DNA of 13,054 nt from positions 1-13,054 of the forward strand of contig DAIDIM010000132.1 of assembly GCA_027459365.1 (NCBI GenBank), written 5' to 3'. The stretch comes from Chlamydiota bacterium. GTDB lineage: Bacteria; Chlamydiota; Chlamydiia; Chlamydiales; SM23-39. Positions 1 to 7,067 of this stretch are shown here, piece after piece. The notes beneath the pieces are model-generated. The model searched no databases, had not been told where the DNA came from, and saw only the letters and a list, made by a program, of their open reading frames with translations. The translations under genes were made by a program, and so were the position numbers. Position 1 is the stretch's first letter, and every line of letters starts with the position of its first letter.

Positions 1-755
1 GAAAATGGGGTAAACTCGTTCGAAAATATCCCAAATCTCCTCGGAGAATTCACACCGAGAATGGCTCTAAAGTGATACAAGACAGCTGCGCCGAATCTGC
101 GGGTGCTTTTTAGTTCAAAGCCAAAGACTTCGAAGCTTGTATTTTTGCTGCTATAGCGCATTTCAATAAACAAACTTCCTTGAGGATTGGTTAGGTCTGT
201 GATTTGTTTGAGAATATGATCTATATTCATTTCATAGGGAGGATCCAAGTAAATGATGTCAAACTGCTTTATACCGAAACAGTTTGAAGAATTGGTTTTT
301 GGTGGAGTCGGATTTGCCTCATAATTTTTGTTCTTGCTCGTCGCTTGCAATTCTGCAATGGTCCCTCGCTGCGAACAAACATTCTGAGAACCCTCCTTGC
401 CAAATTCCCTCTTCTTCAAATTGTTTCGGTATACATCCTTTGTGAAGAGCGTGTTTGCATCAAGGGAAAGCAACGTAACTTGAGAAGATACGTTGAGGAG
501 TTCAATATTTTTTTTGATAGCTTGGAGTGCCTGTTTGTTATTTTCCACGAATGTCACATGAGAGGCTCCACGACTCAATGCTTCGAACCCCATTGCACCG
601 CTACCGGCAAATAAATCGAGAAAGGTGCTGTTTTCGATTTCTAACTGACAAATATTAAAAACTGCTTCTCGAAGTGCACCTTGCGTGGGTCTTGTGGTTG
701 TTGTTTTGGGAGCGTTTAAGGTTCTCCCTTTAAATTTCCCACCGATGATGCGCAT
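1..755 (-). CDS. rsmD: 16S rRNA (guanine-N2) methyltransferase RsmD, 3' end outside the window, with a 54-residue in-frame insertion
   Basis: RsmD transfers a methyl group from S-adenosylmethionine to N2 of a guanine in 16S rRNA of the small ribosomal subunit (G966 in E. coli). The start MRIIGGKFKGR is typical of the family. The SAM-binding motif I, DLFAGSGAMGFEALSRGA, lies at about residues 47-64, and the catalytic DPPY at 171-174. Residues 109-162 are not part of the family fold. They are encoded by a palindromic repeat (270-433), and removing them joins FTKDV directly to KQFDIIYLDPPY, leaving a normal spacing. The natural end is expected near YHF (about residue 230). The frame continues through a second repeat (19-63) to the window edge without a stop, so the C-terminus is unusual or lies outside. 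The ATG overlaps the stop of the VWA gene by one base (TAATG), implying translational coupling. The fold assignment is firm; whether the enlarged enzyme is active is unknown. Confidence 0.9.
   Translation of the reverse strand, partial: MRIIGGKFKGRTLNAPKTTTTRPTQGALREAVFNICQLEIENSTFLDLFAGSGAMGFEALSRGASHVTFVENNKQALQAIKKNIELLNVSSQVTLLSLDANTLFTKDVYRNNLKKREFGKEGSQNVCSQRGTIAELQATSKNKNYEANPTPPKTNSSNCFGIKQFDIIYLDPPYEMNIDHILKQITDLTNPQGSLFIEMRYSSKNTSFEVFGFELKSTRRFGAAVLYHFRAILGVNSPRRFGIFSNEFTPF
19..63 (-). repeat. 45-base dispersed repeat, copy A, at the 3' end of rsmD
   Basis: This stretch matches 7768-7812 at 43 of 45 positions, in the same orientation relative to the upstream gene. In the rsmD sense it contains ATTCTCGGTGTGAATTC, then GAGGAGATTTGGGATATTT. 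Here it is read in frame as the C-terminal tail of RsmD (ending LGVNSPRRFGIFSNEF), whereas copy B directly follows the secDF stop codon. It may be a dispersed intergenic repeat that has been taken into the reading frame. Its function is unknown. Confidence 0.75.
270..433 (-). repeat. Palindromic element, copy 1, inserted in frame in rsmD
   Basis: This is a 164-base element with terminal inverted repeats beginning TATACCGAAACA; 21 of the outer 22 bases pair. The halves remain complementary towards the centre, so the element is nearly palindromic throughout. It matches 3322-3485 in length without gaps. Counting one TA as duplicated target, the net insertion is 162 bases, adding 54 residues (109-162 of RsmD) that begin YRNN and end NSSNCFGI. 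The peptide is hydrophilic, rich in Asn, Lys and Ser, and probably disordered. It sits in the loop just before the strand that carries DPPY. The design recalls Rickettsia palindromic elements, but no homology to them is claimed. Confidence 0.9.
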
Positions 756-2470
756 TAAAATTGCTCGAAAATGGAGGGGAGTTCGTATTGCTTAAGGAGC
801 GTTTGCGCTTGGTTTAAACATTGAAGCCCCTTTCCTTCCAAGAATTGTTGATAGTAGTCAAAAGATTTCAATTGAGCCAATTCAGTTGCTAAAGTAGCGT
901 TCCCTTTTTTTGCATTCGTAAAAGAGATGTTTTTTCTGATATGGAGCCATTTATCTTCAAGTTTTGCTTGGACAAATAAAACAAAGTCTTCCAATGTTTT
1001 TGTCGTCCCTAAGATAATGTACGGTTCCCCAGCATATAAATGGGGTGCATGATTGGGTTTTGGAAAGAGTTCGATGGAGTCGTTGCTAAATCGAGGAATC
1101 GCCTTGCATGAGATATTTTTTGCGATTGGATCGTGAACGGTTTTCATGATTTTTAGAAGCTTTCTTTTAAGTCCACGATATGTAGGAGAAGAAAAATTTT
1201 TCCCACGATTCATATTTGAAATTGCATCGAGAATGTTGAGATGGGAATCATCATTCATTCCGAGAGTGTAAAGGGTCACTTTCCCTTGATTTATTCTCGA
1301 CCATTCATTCACAATTCCCAAGACCTCTTTTTTGTTCGATAAATTTTCTCCATCTGTGATTAAAATAGCGGTATACAACTCATCATTTCTAGGATTGCCA
1401 GGCACTGTTAAAAAGAGGGGTTTATTCAGATTTTTATGCGAGAAAAAACTTCCCAGTTCGATGTTATTGATAAAGTGATGCGCTCGATTGATCGATTCGG
1501 CGGTTGCCGGTAGCATGATAGGTGAGAATTTTTCGATTTTTTGATCAAAAACGATAATATTAAATTGATCGTTTTTATTGAGTTCTTCAATGGCTCTTCG
1601 AACGGCGCTTTTAGTTGCATTGAGCCTCTCTTTTTGAATCGAGTTCGATCGATCAATGAGAAAAAGATAATTTTGTTTTAAAGGTTGCAATTGGAGAGTT
1701 GGGCGGGGGATGAGAGTGAGTGCAAATAAATACTCGTCATTTACTTCATAAAACACCACCTCTGTCTCAAATGCATCGGAATAGGCGGATGCATGCAATT
1801 CAGAAAGTGTTGGTATATTCTGTTTTGTTTGAAATGTAGGAGTGGGGATGGAGGTTGTGATGAATTTCTGATTTACCCAAGAAGGTTCAAAATTAGAGAC
1901 AAATTCCTGTTGAATTGTTGAAGGGATGGGCACCATTTCATTGGGTAGCGTCTCTTGGATTGCCATAGAGGTGTCTATTGTTTTAGGGAGAATAATGGAA
2001 GGGGCGCTGCAAACAATATCGGGGATAATCAATTCTCTTGGAATATTTGGAAGTAAAGAAATTTCATCGAAAGTAATGACCGGAGCAGCAAATTTTAATG
2101 CAAACGAATCAGAAAAAGAGGGGACATCTAGTGTTAAAAGGTGAGTTGGTTGCTCAATAGAGCATGAAAGTGGAGAGGGTTGTCCGTAGAGATTTCCCTC
2201 CTGAATTTGGGTTGGGTGATTCCCTAATAAAGCAGGTGAATGAGAGCCTTTTAACTCTGCATTCAGGAATGCCTCTTTTAAAATTTGATCTTTGTCTATT
2301 TTTTCGAGAGCTTCTGTCCAATCAACAGAACTCATGTCTTTCTTTGGAGCAGAGGAGAACCAAAGAGCTTGACGTTGCAGAAAATGGACTTCTGCCAGAT
2401 GCATTGCTATGGATAAACAAATGGAAAAGAAAAGGAGCTTTTTATGATAGTAGCTTAATGATTGAGACAT
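755..2470 (-). CDS. Membrane-anchored von Willebrand factor A domain protein
   Basis: This 571-residue protein has an N-terminal hydrophobic helix at about residues 11-27 preceded by HKK, which suggests an inner-membrane anchor with the rest outside the cytoplasm. Residues about 30-240 are low-complexity, rich in Pro, Ser and Ile, and resemble a linker. A VWA domain follows at about 265-440. It has the metal-binding MIDAS signature DRSNS in FLIDRSNS near residue 273 and a second acidic loop ITDGEN near 371. The C-terminal 130 residues match no domain I recognise. The start overlaps the end of the TPR gene by 16 bases, and the stop overlaps the rsmD start by one base, so the three genes are coupled. 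VWA plus TPR pairs occur in Bat-type (aerotolerance) operons and other envelope complexes. A partnership with the TPR protein is plausible but is inference only. Confidence 0.8.
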   Translation of the reverse strand: MSQSLSYYHKKLLFFSICLSIAMHLAEVHFLQRQALWFSSAPKKDMSSVDWTEALEKIDKDQILKEAFLNAELKGSHSPALLGNHPTQIQEGNLYGQPSPLSCSIEQPTHLLTLDVPSFSDSFALKFAAPVITFDEISLLPNIPRELIIPDIVCSAPSIILPKTIDTSMAIQETLPNEMVPIPSTIQQEFVSNFEPSWVNQKFITTSIPTPTFQTKQNIPTLSELHASAYSDAFETEVVFYEVNDEYLFALTLIPRPTLQLQPLKQNYLFLIDRSNSIQKERLNATKSAVRRAIEELNKNDQFNIIVFDQKIEKFSPIMLPATAESINRAHHFINNIELGSFFSHKNLNKPLFLTVPGNPRNDELYTAILITDGENLSNKKEVLGIVNEWSRINQGKVTLYTLGMNDDSHLNILDAISNMNRGKNFSSPTYRGLKRKLLKIMKTVHDPIAKNISCKAIPRFSNDSIELFPKPNHAPHLYAGEPYIILGTTKTLEDFVLFVQAKLEDKWLHIRKNISFTNAKKGNATLATELAQLKSFDYYQQFLEGKGLQCLNQAQTLLKQYELPSIFEQF

Positions 2471-4956
2471 TGGTTTGCTCTCTCGACTAAGGCAGGATGT
2501 GCCTGTTCTTCCACAATCTTTAGCAAAATATCTTTTGCTTTTGCATGCAATGCTTTTTGTTCTTCGCTGTCAGATTCCAGTTGACTTTGTGCTTCCAACA
2601 ATTCTGCATCAAAAAACGACATGTACGACTGATAAATCGCATTTTGCTTATGGTTAGCCTCTTTAGCTGCATGATAATCTTTTGAGAGAAGATCTTCACT
2701 ATTTTCAAAGTCTCGCTTTGTTTTTCTTAATAAAGCGATTTTCTTTTCCAGATCATTTCCATGTTGCTGTGTTTGAAGAGTTACGTAGTCTAATGCTGCT
2801 TCTAAATAAAGAGGCTCAAATAAGATGTTTTTTTGAAGGATGAGATTCTTGTATTGATTGAGAACTTCAACACTTGGTTGCTGTAAGCGTATATTCTGAA
2901 GACAAGCCGATGCACCAACGAATGTTTTGAGGCTCGATGTATCTTGGCAAACTTTTGCAAAACAGGTTTTCGCCTCTTCTATTTTCCCCTCTTTTGCATA
3001 GATTTCCCCTAAGAGAAGGGCGGCTTCATTGAGATCGGGAATGCTTTCTAAAAGGGCTGCTGCTTCTCCATTTCGCCCGTTTTGATGGTAGATTTTACTC
3101 AACGCAAGAATCGCTTCTGGTTTTTTGTCATTCATCGATTCGAGAACGATGATCGCATCATTTGTATTTGCTTTTGCAATGAATCGCTCTGCTAACCAAA
3201 AGAGATTGTCATAGGAAATAGGTATCTTCATTTGAAACGCTGTGTATAGATGGGAAGCTGCTTTTTCAATGTCTTCTAACTCTAAATAGGCATTGTAAAG
3301 GGCCAAATGCATATCCCCAGTTATACCGAAACAACCTGAAGAATCGGTTTTTGGCGGCATTGGATTTCCCTCATAATTTTTGTTCTCGCTCACGCCTTGA
3401 CATTCGGCAATGGACGCTTGCTGCGAACAAAAATTCTGAGGATCCTCTTTGCCAAATTCCCGATTCTTCGAATTGTTTCGGTATAAAACTTTCTCTCCAT
3501 AAAGGCAAAAGTTTTGCAAATCGTGAAAGCCATCGCGATAGCATAAAGCGATCATGAGATTTGCATCTTCGTTTTCTGGAACTTCAAGTAAAAGAGGCAG
3601 AGCTTTCTCGTAAACGTGTAGATTAAAATAGGTTTTGGCAAGAAGAAAATGGAAAGATGGATCTGCCAAATGGATCAAATCTTCGATGAATTGTTTTTTC
3701 CCATCCGTGCTTAAATTTGCAAGCGCAGCAGAGGCGTAGACAAAATATTTCTTGGCAAGAATATTTTCTGGCTCGTTTTCTAGAATACGGTAAGCATATT
3801 CGCGAGCACTTGTCCAATCATTTAGCTGATTGCATATATAGGACAGCTCTAAGAGTATAGTAGTTGTTTTTGGAAGTGCAATGAGCTCTTGCTTTGCACT
3901 TTCTAATTGATTTGTTTCTCGCAATATGAGGGCAATCGATATTTTGCCCTTCACAATCGCATCATCTTCTGGATAAAAAGAGGCAATTTTACCAATTGTT
4001 TTTTCCGCAACTTCCAAATCTTTGCTTTGAATCGCACACTCAAGCTGTGTTAAAAGTGCAGAATGGAGCGTCTCGCTCACAGTTGTTTGTGCTATCAGGT
4101 ATTGTTCGAGTTCACGGATGCTCTCAGAATATCGATGCAATGCAAAAAGAGATCTTCCAAAAAAAAGATGAGCCATCGGAATTTTTGTTTGAGGAATTGT
4201 TTGCAGGATCACATCCTTATCTTGAAGGATATCTTCATATTTTTTTAAATCAAAAGATAATACAAGACAATTGTAGGCATAATCTGGTTTTGAGCTTTTT
4301 ATTAAATTAAATGTCTTTAAAGAAGCTTCTTTATCATATTCTGCTTGAATGAGGGCTGCTTGAAAAAGCATCTCCTCCGTTCCAAGCTCTAAATAGATAT
4401 TTGCTGCTTTAGGAAAGTTTTTTTGCATACAGAGAAGATGAGCATAAAGTGCAGCAATTTGCCCTTTTAAAGGGCTATTATTGAGTTTTTCAAAGTAAGG
4501 TTCTGCACGAGCTAAAAGCTGCTCCTTTTCATTGGAATTGAGACTTTGCTGATAAAGAGAGATGGCAAGATAATATGTGATTTGGATGTCATCTTTTTCA
4601 TGCAAGAAGCGCTCACATTCATCTGCTAGATTCTCATACATTTTCAGTGCATATAGACATTGCAGTTTATGAGGGAAAATGCGCTCGATTACTTTTGAAT
4701 CTGAAATCTTTTCATAAGAGGCAAGGGCTTGTGCGTAATTTTTTTCTTTTAAGAAAAGATCTCCTATCGCTGAGCTCAACAAATCCGATGAGGAACTGTT
4801 GGGATAAAGGGATAGAAATTCATGAATTTGAGCTCTTGCAATTTCATATTCTCCCTCTTCCCAAAAATCGGCTATTCGATTGAGAAAAAGGGCCTCATCT
4901 TCCTTGAGATCTCCAAATAACAGAAGAGGGCAAAGACAAAATAATATGTAACGCAT
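2455..4956 (-). CDS. Secreted TPR-repeat protein with a 54-residue in-frame insertion
   Basis: The predicted 833-residue protein is mostly helical repeats of TPR type, for example DLFLKEKNYAQALASYEKI and LGEIYAKEGKIEEAKTCFAKV. TPRs are protein-protein scaffolds. The first residues, MRYILFCLCPLLLFGD, form a signal peptide, placing the protein in the periplasm or at the outer membrane. I chose the ATG at 4956 because AGAGG lies six bases upstream. The alternative ATG at 4977 falls inside the promoter -10 box and would put a charged stretch before the signal peptide. Residues 492-545 are encoded by the palindromic element at 3322-3485. Without it GEKVL joins TGDMHLALYNAYLELED, and the TPR periodicity resumes. 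The gene heads an operon with the VWA gene and rsmD. The specific function is not recognisable. Confidence 0.82.
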   Translation of the reverse strand: MRYILFCLCPLLLFGDLKEDEALFLNRIADFWEEGEYEIARAQIHEFLSLYPNSSSSDLLSSAIGDLFLKEKNYAQALASYEKISDSKVIERIFPHKLQCLYALKMYENLADECERFLHEKDDIQITYYLAISLYQQSLNSNEKEQLLARAEPYFEKLNNSPLKGQIAALYAHLLCMQKNFPKAANIYLELGTEEMLFQAALIQAEYDKEASLKTFNLIKSSKPDYAYNCLVLSFDLKKYEDILQDKDVILQTIPQTKIPMAHLFFGRSLFALHRYSESIRELEQYLIAQTTVSETLHSALLTQLECAIQSKDLEVAEKTIGKIASFYPEDDAIVKGKISIALILRETNQLESAKQELIALPKTTTILLELSYICNQLNDWTSAREYAYRILENEPENILAKKYFVYASAALANLSTDGKKQFIEDLIHLADPSFHFLLAKTYFNLHVYEKALPLLLEVPENEDANLMIALCYRDGFHDLQNFCLYGEKVLYRNNSKNREFGKEDPQNFCSQQASIAECQGVSENKNYEGNPMPPKTDSSGCFGITGDMHLALYNAYLELEDIEKAASHLYTAFQMKIPISYDNLFWLAERFIAKANTNDAIIVLESMNDKKPEAILALSKIYHQNGRNGEAAALLESIPDLNEAALLLGEIYAKEGKIEEAKTCFAKVCQDTSSLKTFVGASACLQNIRLQQPSVEVLNQYKNLILQKNILFEPLYLEAALDYVTLQTQQHGNDLEKKIALLRKTKRDFENSEDLLSKDYHAAKEANHKQNAIYQSYMSFFDAELLEAQSQLESDSEEQKALHAKAKDILLKIVEEQAHPALVERANQCLNH
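3322..3485 (-). repeat. Palindromic element, copy 2, inserted in frame in the TPR gene
   Basis: This second copy of the element at 270-433 is also 164 bases long. Its termini, TATACCGAAACAA and its complement, pair at 23 of the outer 26 positions. The inner halves also pair in blocks, including AATTTTTGTTC on both arms. It interrupts the codons GTT TTA at the same codon phase (xTA TAC CGA) as copy 1 and adds 54 residues, YRNNSKNREFGKE to SSGCFGI. These match the RsmD insert at 38 of 54 positions with no gaps. The insertion separates two TPR units. Preservation of an open frame and gap-free alignment suggests selection, or an element that tolerates only this frame. Confidence 0.9.
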
Positions 4957-4975
4957 GATTTCCTCTAAATAGGAC

Positions 4976-5004
4976 ACTATAGCACTTTTCAGAGCCCCTG
5001 TCTA
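4976..5004 (-). promoter_or_regulatory. Sigma-70-like promoter of the TPR-VWA-rsmD operon
   Basis: Read leftward, TAGACA (4999-5004, 5/6 to TTGACA) is followed after exactly 17 bases by TATAGT (4976-4981, 5/6 to TATAAT). Transcription would begin near 4969, leaving about a dozen untranslated bases that contain the AGAGG ribosome-binding site before the ATG at 4956. This supports 4956 rather than 4977 as the start. Confidence 0.65.
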
Positions 5005-5033
5005 TAAGGCTTCCATTTTTTTTAGCGACTTAT

Positions 5034-5039
5034 TATAAT
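5034..5039 (+). promoter_or_regulatory. Perfect -10 box immediately upstream of the transporter gene, leaderless mRNA possible
   Basis: A consensus TATAAT ends seven bases before the ATG at 5047. No convincing -35 hexamer is seen at the right distance, and no Shine-Dalgarno sequence precedes the ATG. If this box is used, the transcript would begin at or next to the start codon. The position is inferred; the box may be chance in AT-rich DNA. Confidence 0.45.
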
Positions 5040-5046
5040 CCATGCT

Positions 5047-5979
5047 ATGGCTATTCTTCTCATGATCTTCGCTGCGTCTTGTGTTGCACTTTCCAATCTT
5101 TTTATGCGAAAGAGCATTGATGAGGGAGGGACTACAAAAGGTTTTTTAGTCTTTCAAATGGCAATGGCATTCGTTGTCGCGCTCCTTTTGAATCCAGTTA
5201 AGACAGGAAATTATTCAATCAACCTTCCCATTGTCATATTTGGCCTTATTTCAGGAATTGTTCTCTCTTTTATGCTATTTTTTCTTGGCCGAAGTTTAGA
5301 GAAAGGTCCTTCGGGCCTCTCATTTTCCATATTGAATGCAGCAACTGTCATGCCTGGGATCGTAATGGCATCTCTATTTGGGATTCTCTATGGATTTCCT
5401 TATACAGCATGGCATGGCATTGGTTCGCTGATTGTCCTTTTTGGCCTTTTCCTCGCAGGAAAAGGATTGCAAGTTTGGCACGATCGGAAGAGATGGATGA
5501 TTTTTGCGAGTGTAATGTTTTCTTTACACATTCTGATCCTCGTCTTGTTTCAATGGCGAGCCCTCCTATTGAATCTTCCCGATCCACAAGAAATTACCTC
5601 TTTTTTTACAGCTGAACAAATCAAAAGTCAGTGGTTTTCGCCAATGATGTTTTTGGCTGCCTTTCTAGTTCAGCTCCTTTTCTTTATCCGACATGAAAAA
5701 CGTTCACCTCGTCTCAAAGAGGCAAGTTTTGGGATCATTGGTGGGGTAATGAATGGACTTTGCACATACTTTATGATCTGGTCTACAGAGGTCGCGGGTC
5801 CCTTAGAGAATGCAGTCATCTTTCCCATTTTTTCTGTAATGGGCATTTTTCTATCTAATCTTTGGAGCCAAAAGCTATACCAAGAAAAGGTGGATTGGAG
5901 AGCGTGCCAATTTTGTGCTGCAGGCCTTGTGATTGGGACAGTGAATTGGAAGGCAGTTGCTAGCTTCATCGGTTTTTAA
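5047..5979 (+). CDS. DMT/EamA-like multi-pass membrane transporter
   Basis: This 310-residue, strongly hydrophobic protein has about ten predicted membrane helices arranged as two halves (residues about 1-155 and 156-310), as in the drug/metabolite transporter superfamily. The first helix ends in NLFMRKSIDEGG, and the halves are separated by a charged loop near residues 140-155 (WHDRKRW). The GPSGLSFSILNAATVMPGIV segment near residues 88-107 resembles the helix 3-4 region of EamA proteins. Proteins of this class export or import small metabolites; the substrate cannot be read from the sequence. The gene is alone on this strand, diverges from the TPR operon over about 90 bases, and ends at the hairpin repeat 5995-6076. 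Confidence is high for a transporter and moderate for the exact family. Confidence 0.78.
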   Translation: MAILLMIFAASCVALSNLFMRKSIDEGGTTKGFLVFQMAMAFVVALLLNPVKTGNYSINLPIVIFGLISGIVLSFMLFFLGRSLEKGPSGLSFSILNAATVMPGIVMASLFGILYGFPYTAWHGIGSLIVLFGLFLAGKGLQVWHDRKRWMIFASVMFSLHILILVLFQWRALLLNLPDPQEITSFFTAEQIKSQWFSPMMFLAAFLVQLLFFIRHEKRSPRLKEASFGIIGGVMNGLCTYFMIWSTEVAGPLENAVIFPIFSVMGIFLSNLWSQKLYQEKVDWRACQFCAAGLVIGTVNWKAVASFIGF

Positions 5980-5994
5980 TCAAAATGTGAGGAA

Positions 5995-6076
5995 AAAAAT
6001 TCACCACAGAGAAAAAAAATCTTCTTTTTCGCTCTGTGCAACCTCTCCCAACTCTGTGCCTGTGTGGTGAATTTTT
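5995..6076. repeat. Inverted repeat of the ACCACAGAG type between convergent genes, possible bidirectional terminator
   Basis: A 14-base arm AAAAATTCACCACA (5995-6008) pairs perfectly with TGTGGTGAATTTTT (6063-6076). The loop carries CTCTGTG twice (6032-6038 and 6052-6058), each complementary to CACAGAG at 6005-6011. Because each arm ends in a T run when read outward, the structure could end transcription of both the transporter (from the left) and the TPR protein gene (from the right). Similar ACCACAGAG repeats occur in intergenic DNA of many bacteria, so it may be a dispersed element used as a terminator. Confidence 0.65.
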
Positions 6077-6080
6077 AGCT

Positions 6081-7040
6081 TTACTTTCCGTAGGAGGCGA
6101 TAAGCTCCTCGGCTTGTGCGGCCTTTGTTTTCTTGAGCTCTTCGTATATAGAAAGTCCTTTTGCGTTGAGTCCTTGCGCAAAATAGAGCGAACCTAGACG
6201 AAAAAGGATATCCTTATCCTGGGGTCGTAATTTGAGGAGGATTTCGGTCTCTTTTGTCTCTTCTTCTTGTAATCTTAAGTCTTTAAACCCCAATGCTATC
6301 TGTTCATGGATCCATGGATCACCAGAGGCGTAATGATTGAGGATTTTAAATTCCTCGATGGCTAAGCGTGAATACTTTTTCGATTTTTCATCGAAGGCTA
6401 ATTGAAGTTTTTTGAGAGAGGCAATTCTTGGATGTTGGGGACTTTGAATGGGTTCTCGATAGAGTTTAGAAAGGGCGACATAGGTGCTTCCGAGCAGGGC
6501 ATGGACTTCGATGTTTGTTGGAGTGAGGCGAATTTGTTGCGTATATTCGTCAATTGCAGTCAGCAGAAGCATTTGCTTCATCTTGAATACATCTTCCCAG
6601 TAGCAAAAAGCTGAAAATCGAGAGATGAATGAGGAGGAAATTTTATAAAATTCCCACTCAAAATCGTCGAGATAGGAATAAAAGCGGACCAAACTTTCAG
6701 CAATCGAAGGGTGGTGGTTTTTCATGCAAATTCTGCATGAACTTAGAAATTCGTTTTTAAGATTTTTGAGTTGCTCGACCTTTCTTGCTTGAAAGTAGAA
6801 GAGGAGAATGAGATAAGAAAAAAAGCTGGCAAAAAATAGGCTGGCAAGGATCGCAATAAATAGCGTCTGGCTAGCGAAAGAAAATAAGGCAAGTGCAAGT
6901 TCTACAAAAAAAAGGGCTCCAAAGAAAAGATGAAGATGGATTGTAGACTTGAGCTGTTTGCGAAACTTTTTTAGAACATCCTTATAGAGATTCGTACAAG
7001 ATGATTGTGTAACAAATTCATTTTCAAGTATTGAGGCCAT
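6081..7040 (-). CDS. Two-TM protein with C-terminal TPR-like repeats
   Basis: This 319-residue protein has two adjacent hydrophobic segments at about residues 35-55 and 59-83, forming a membrane hairpin. A long helical region follows with TPR-like units at about 170-200 (PTNIEVHALLGSTYVALSKL) and 240-315 (LKLRPQDKDILFRLGSLYFA). It is probably an inner-membrane scaffold facing the cytoplasm with its TPR part. The ATG lies 27 bases after the lipoprotein stop, so the two are probably one transcript; the ribosome site (TTGAG) is weak. I recognise no named family, and the role is unknown. It ends next to the hairpin repeat 5995-6076. Confidence 0.72.
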   Translation of the reverse strand: MASILENEFVTQSSCTNLYKDVLKKFRKQLKSTIHLHLFFGALFFVELALALFSFASQTLFIAILASLFFASFFSYLILLFYFQARKVEQLKNLKNEFLSSCRICMKNHHPSIAESLVRFYSYLDDFEWEFYKISSSFISRFSAFCYWEDVFKMKQMLLLTAIDEYTQQIRLTPTNIEVHALLGSTYVALSKLYREPIQSPQHPRIASLKKLQLAFDEKSKKYSRLAIEEFKILNHYASGDPWIHEQIALGFKDLRLQEEETKETEILLKLRPQDKDILFRLGSLYFAQGLNAKGLSIYEELKKTKAAQAEELIASYGK

Positions 7041-7067
7041 GACTCAATTTTCAAGATTTTATCAGTT

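Noticed and set aside
270..433. rsmD seen as a pseudogene broken by an insertion
   Set aside because: The insertion is in frame with no stops, and both SAM-binding and catalytic motifs are intact on either side.
345..614. Rightward reading frame opposite rsmD
   Set aside because: It is antisense to conserved RsmD motifs and resembles no protein; open only by chance.
4957..4977. TPR protein start at the upstream ATG (4977)
   Set aside because: It falls within the -10 box, lacks a ribosome site and adds residues before an otherwise standard signal peptide.
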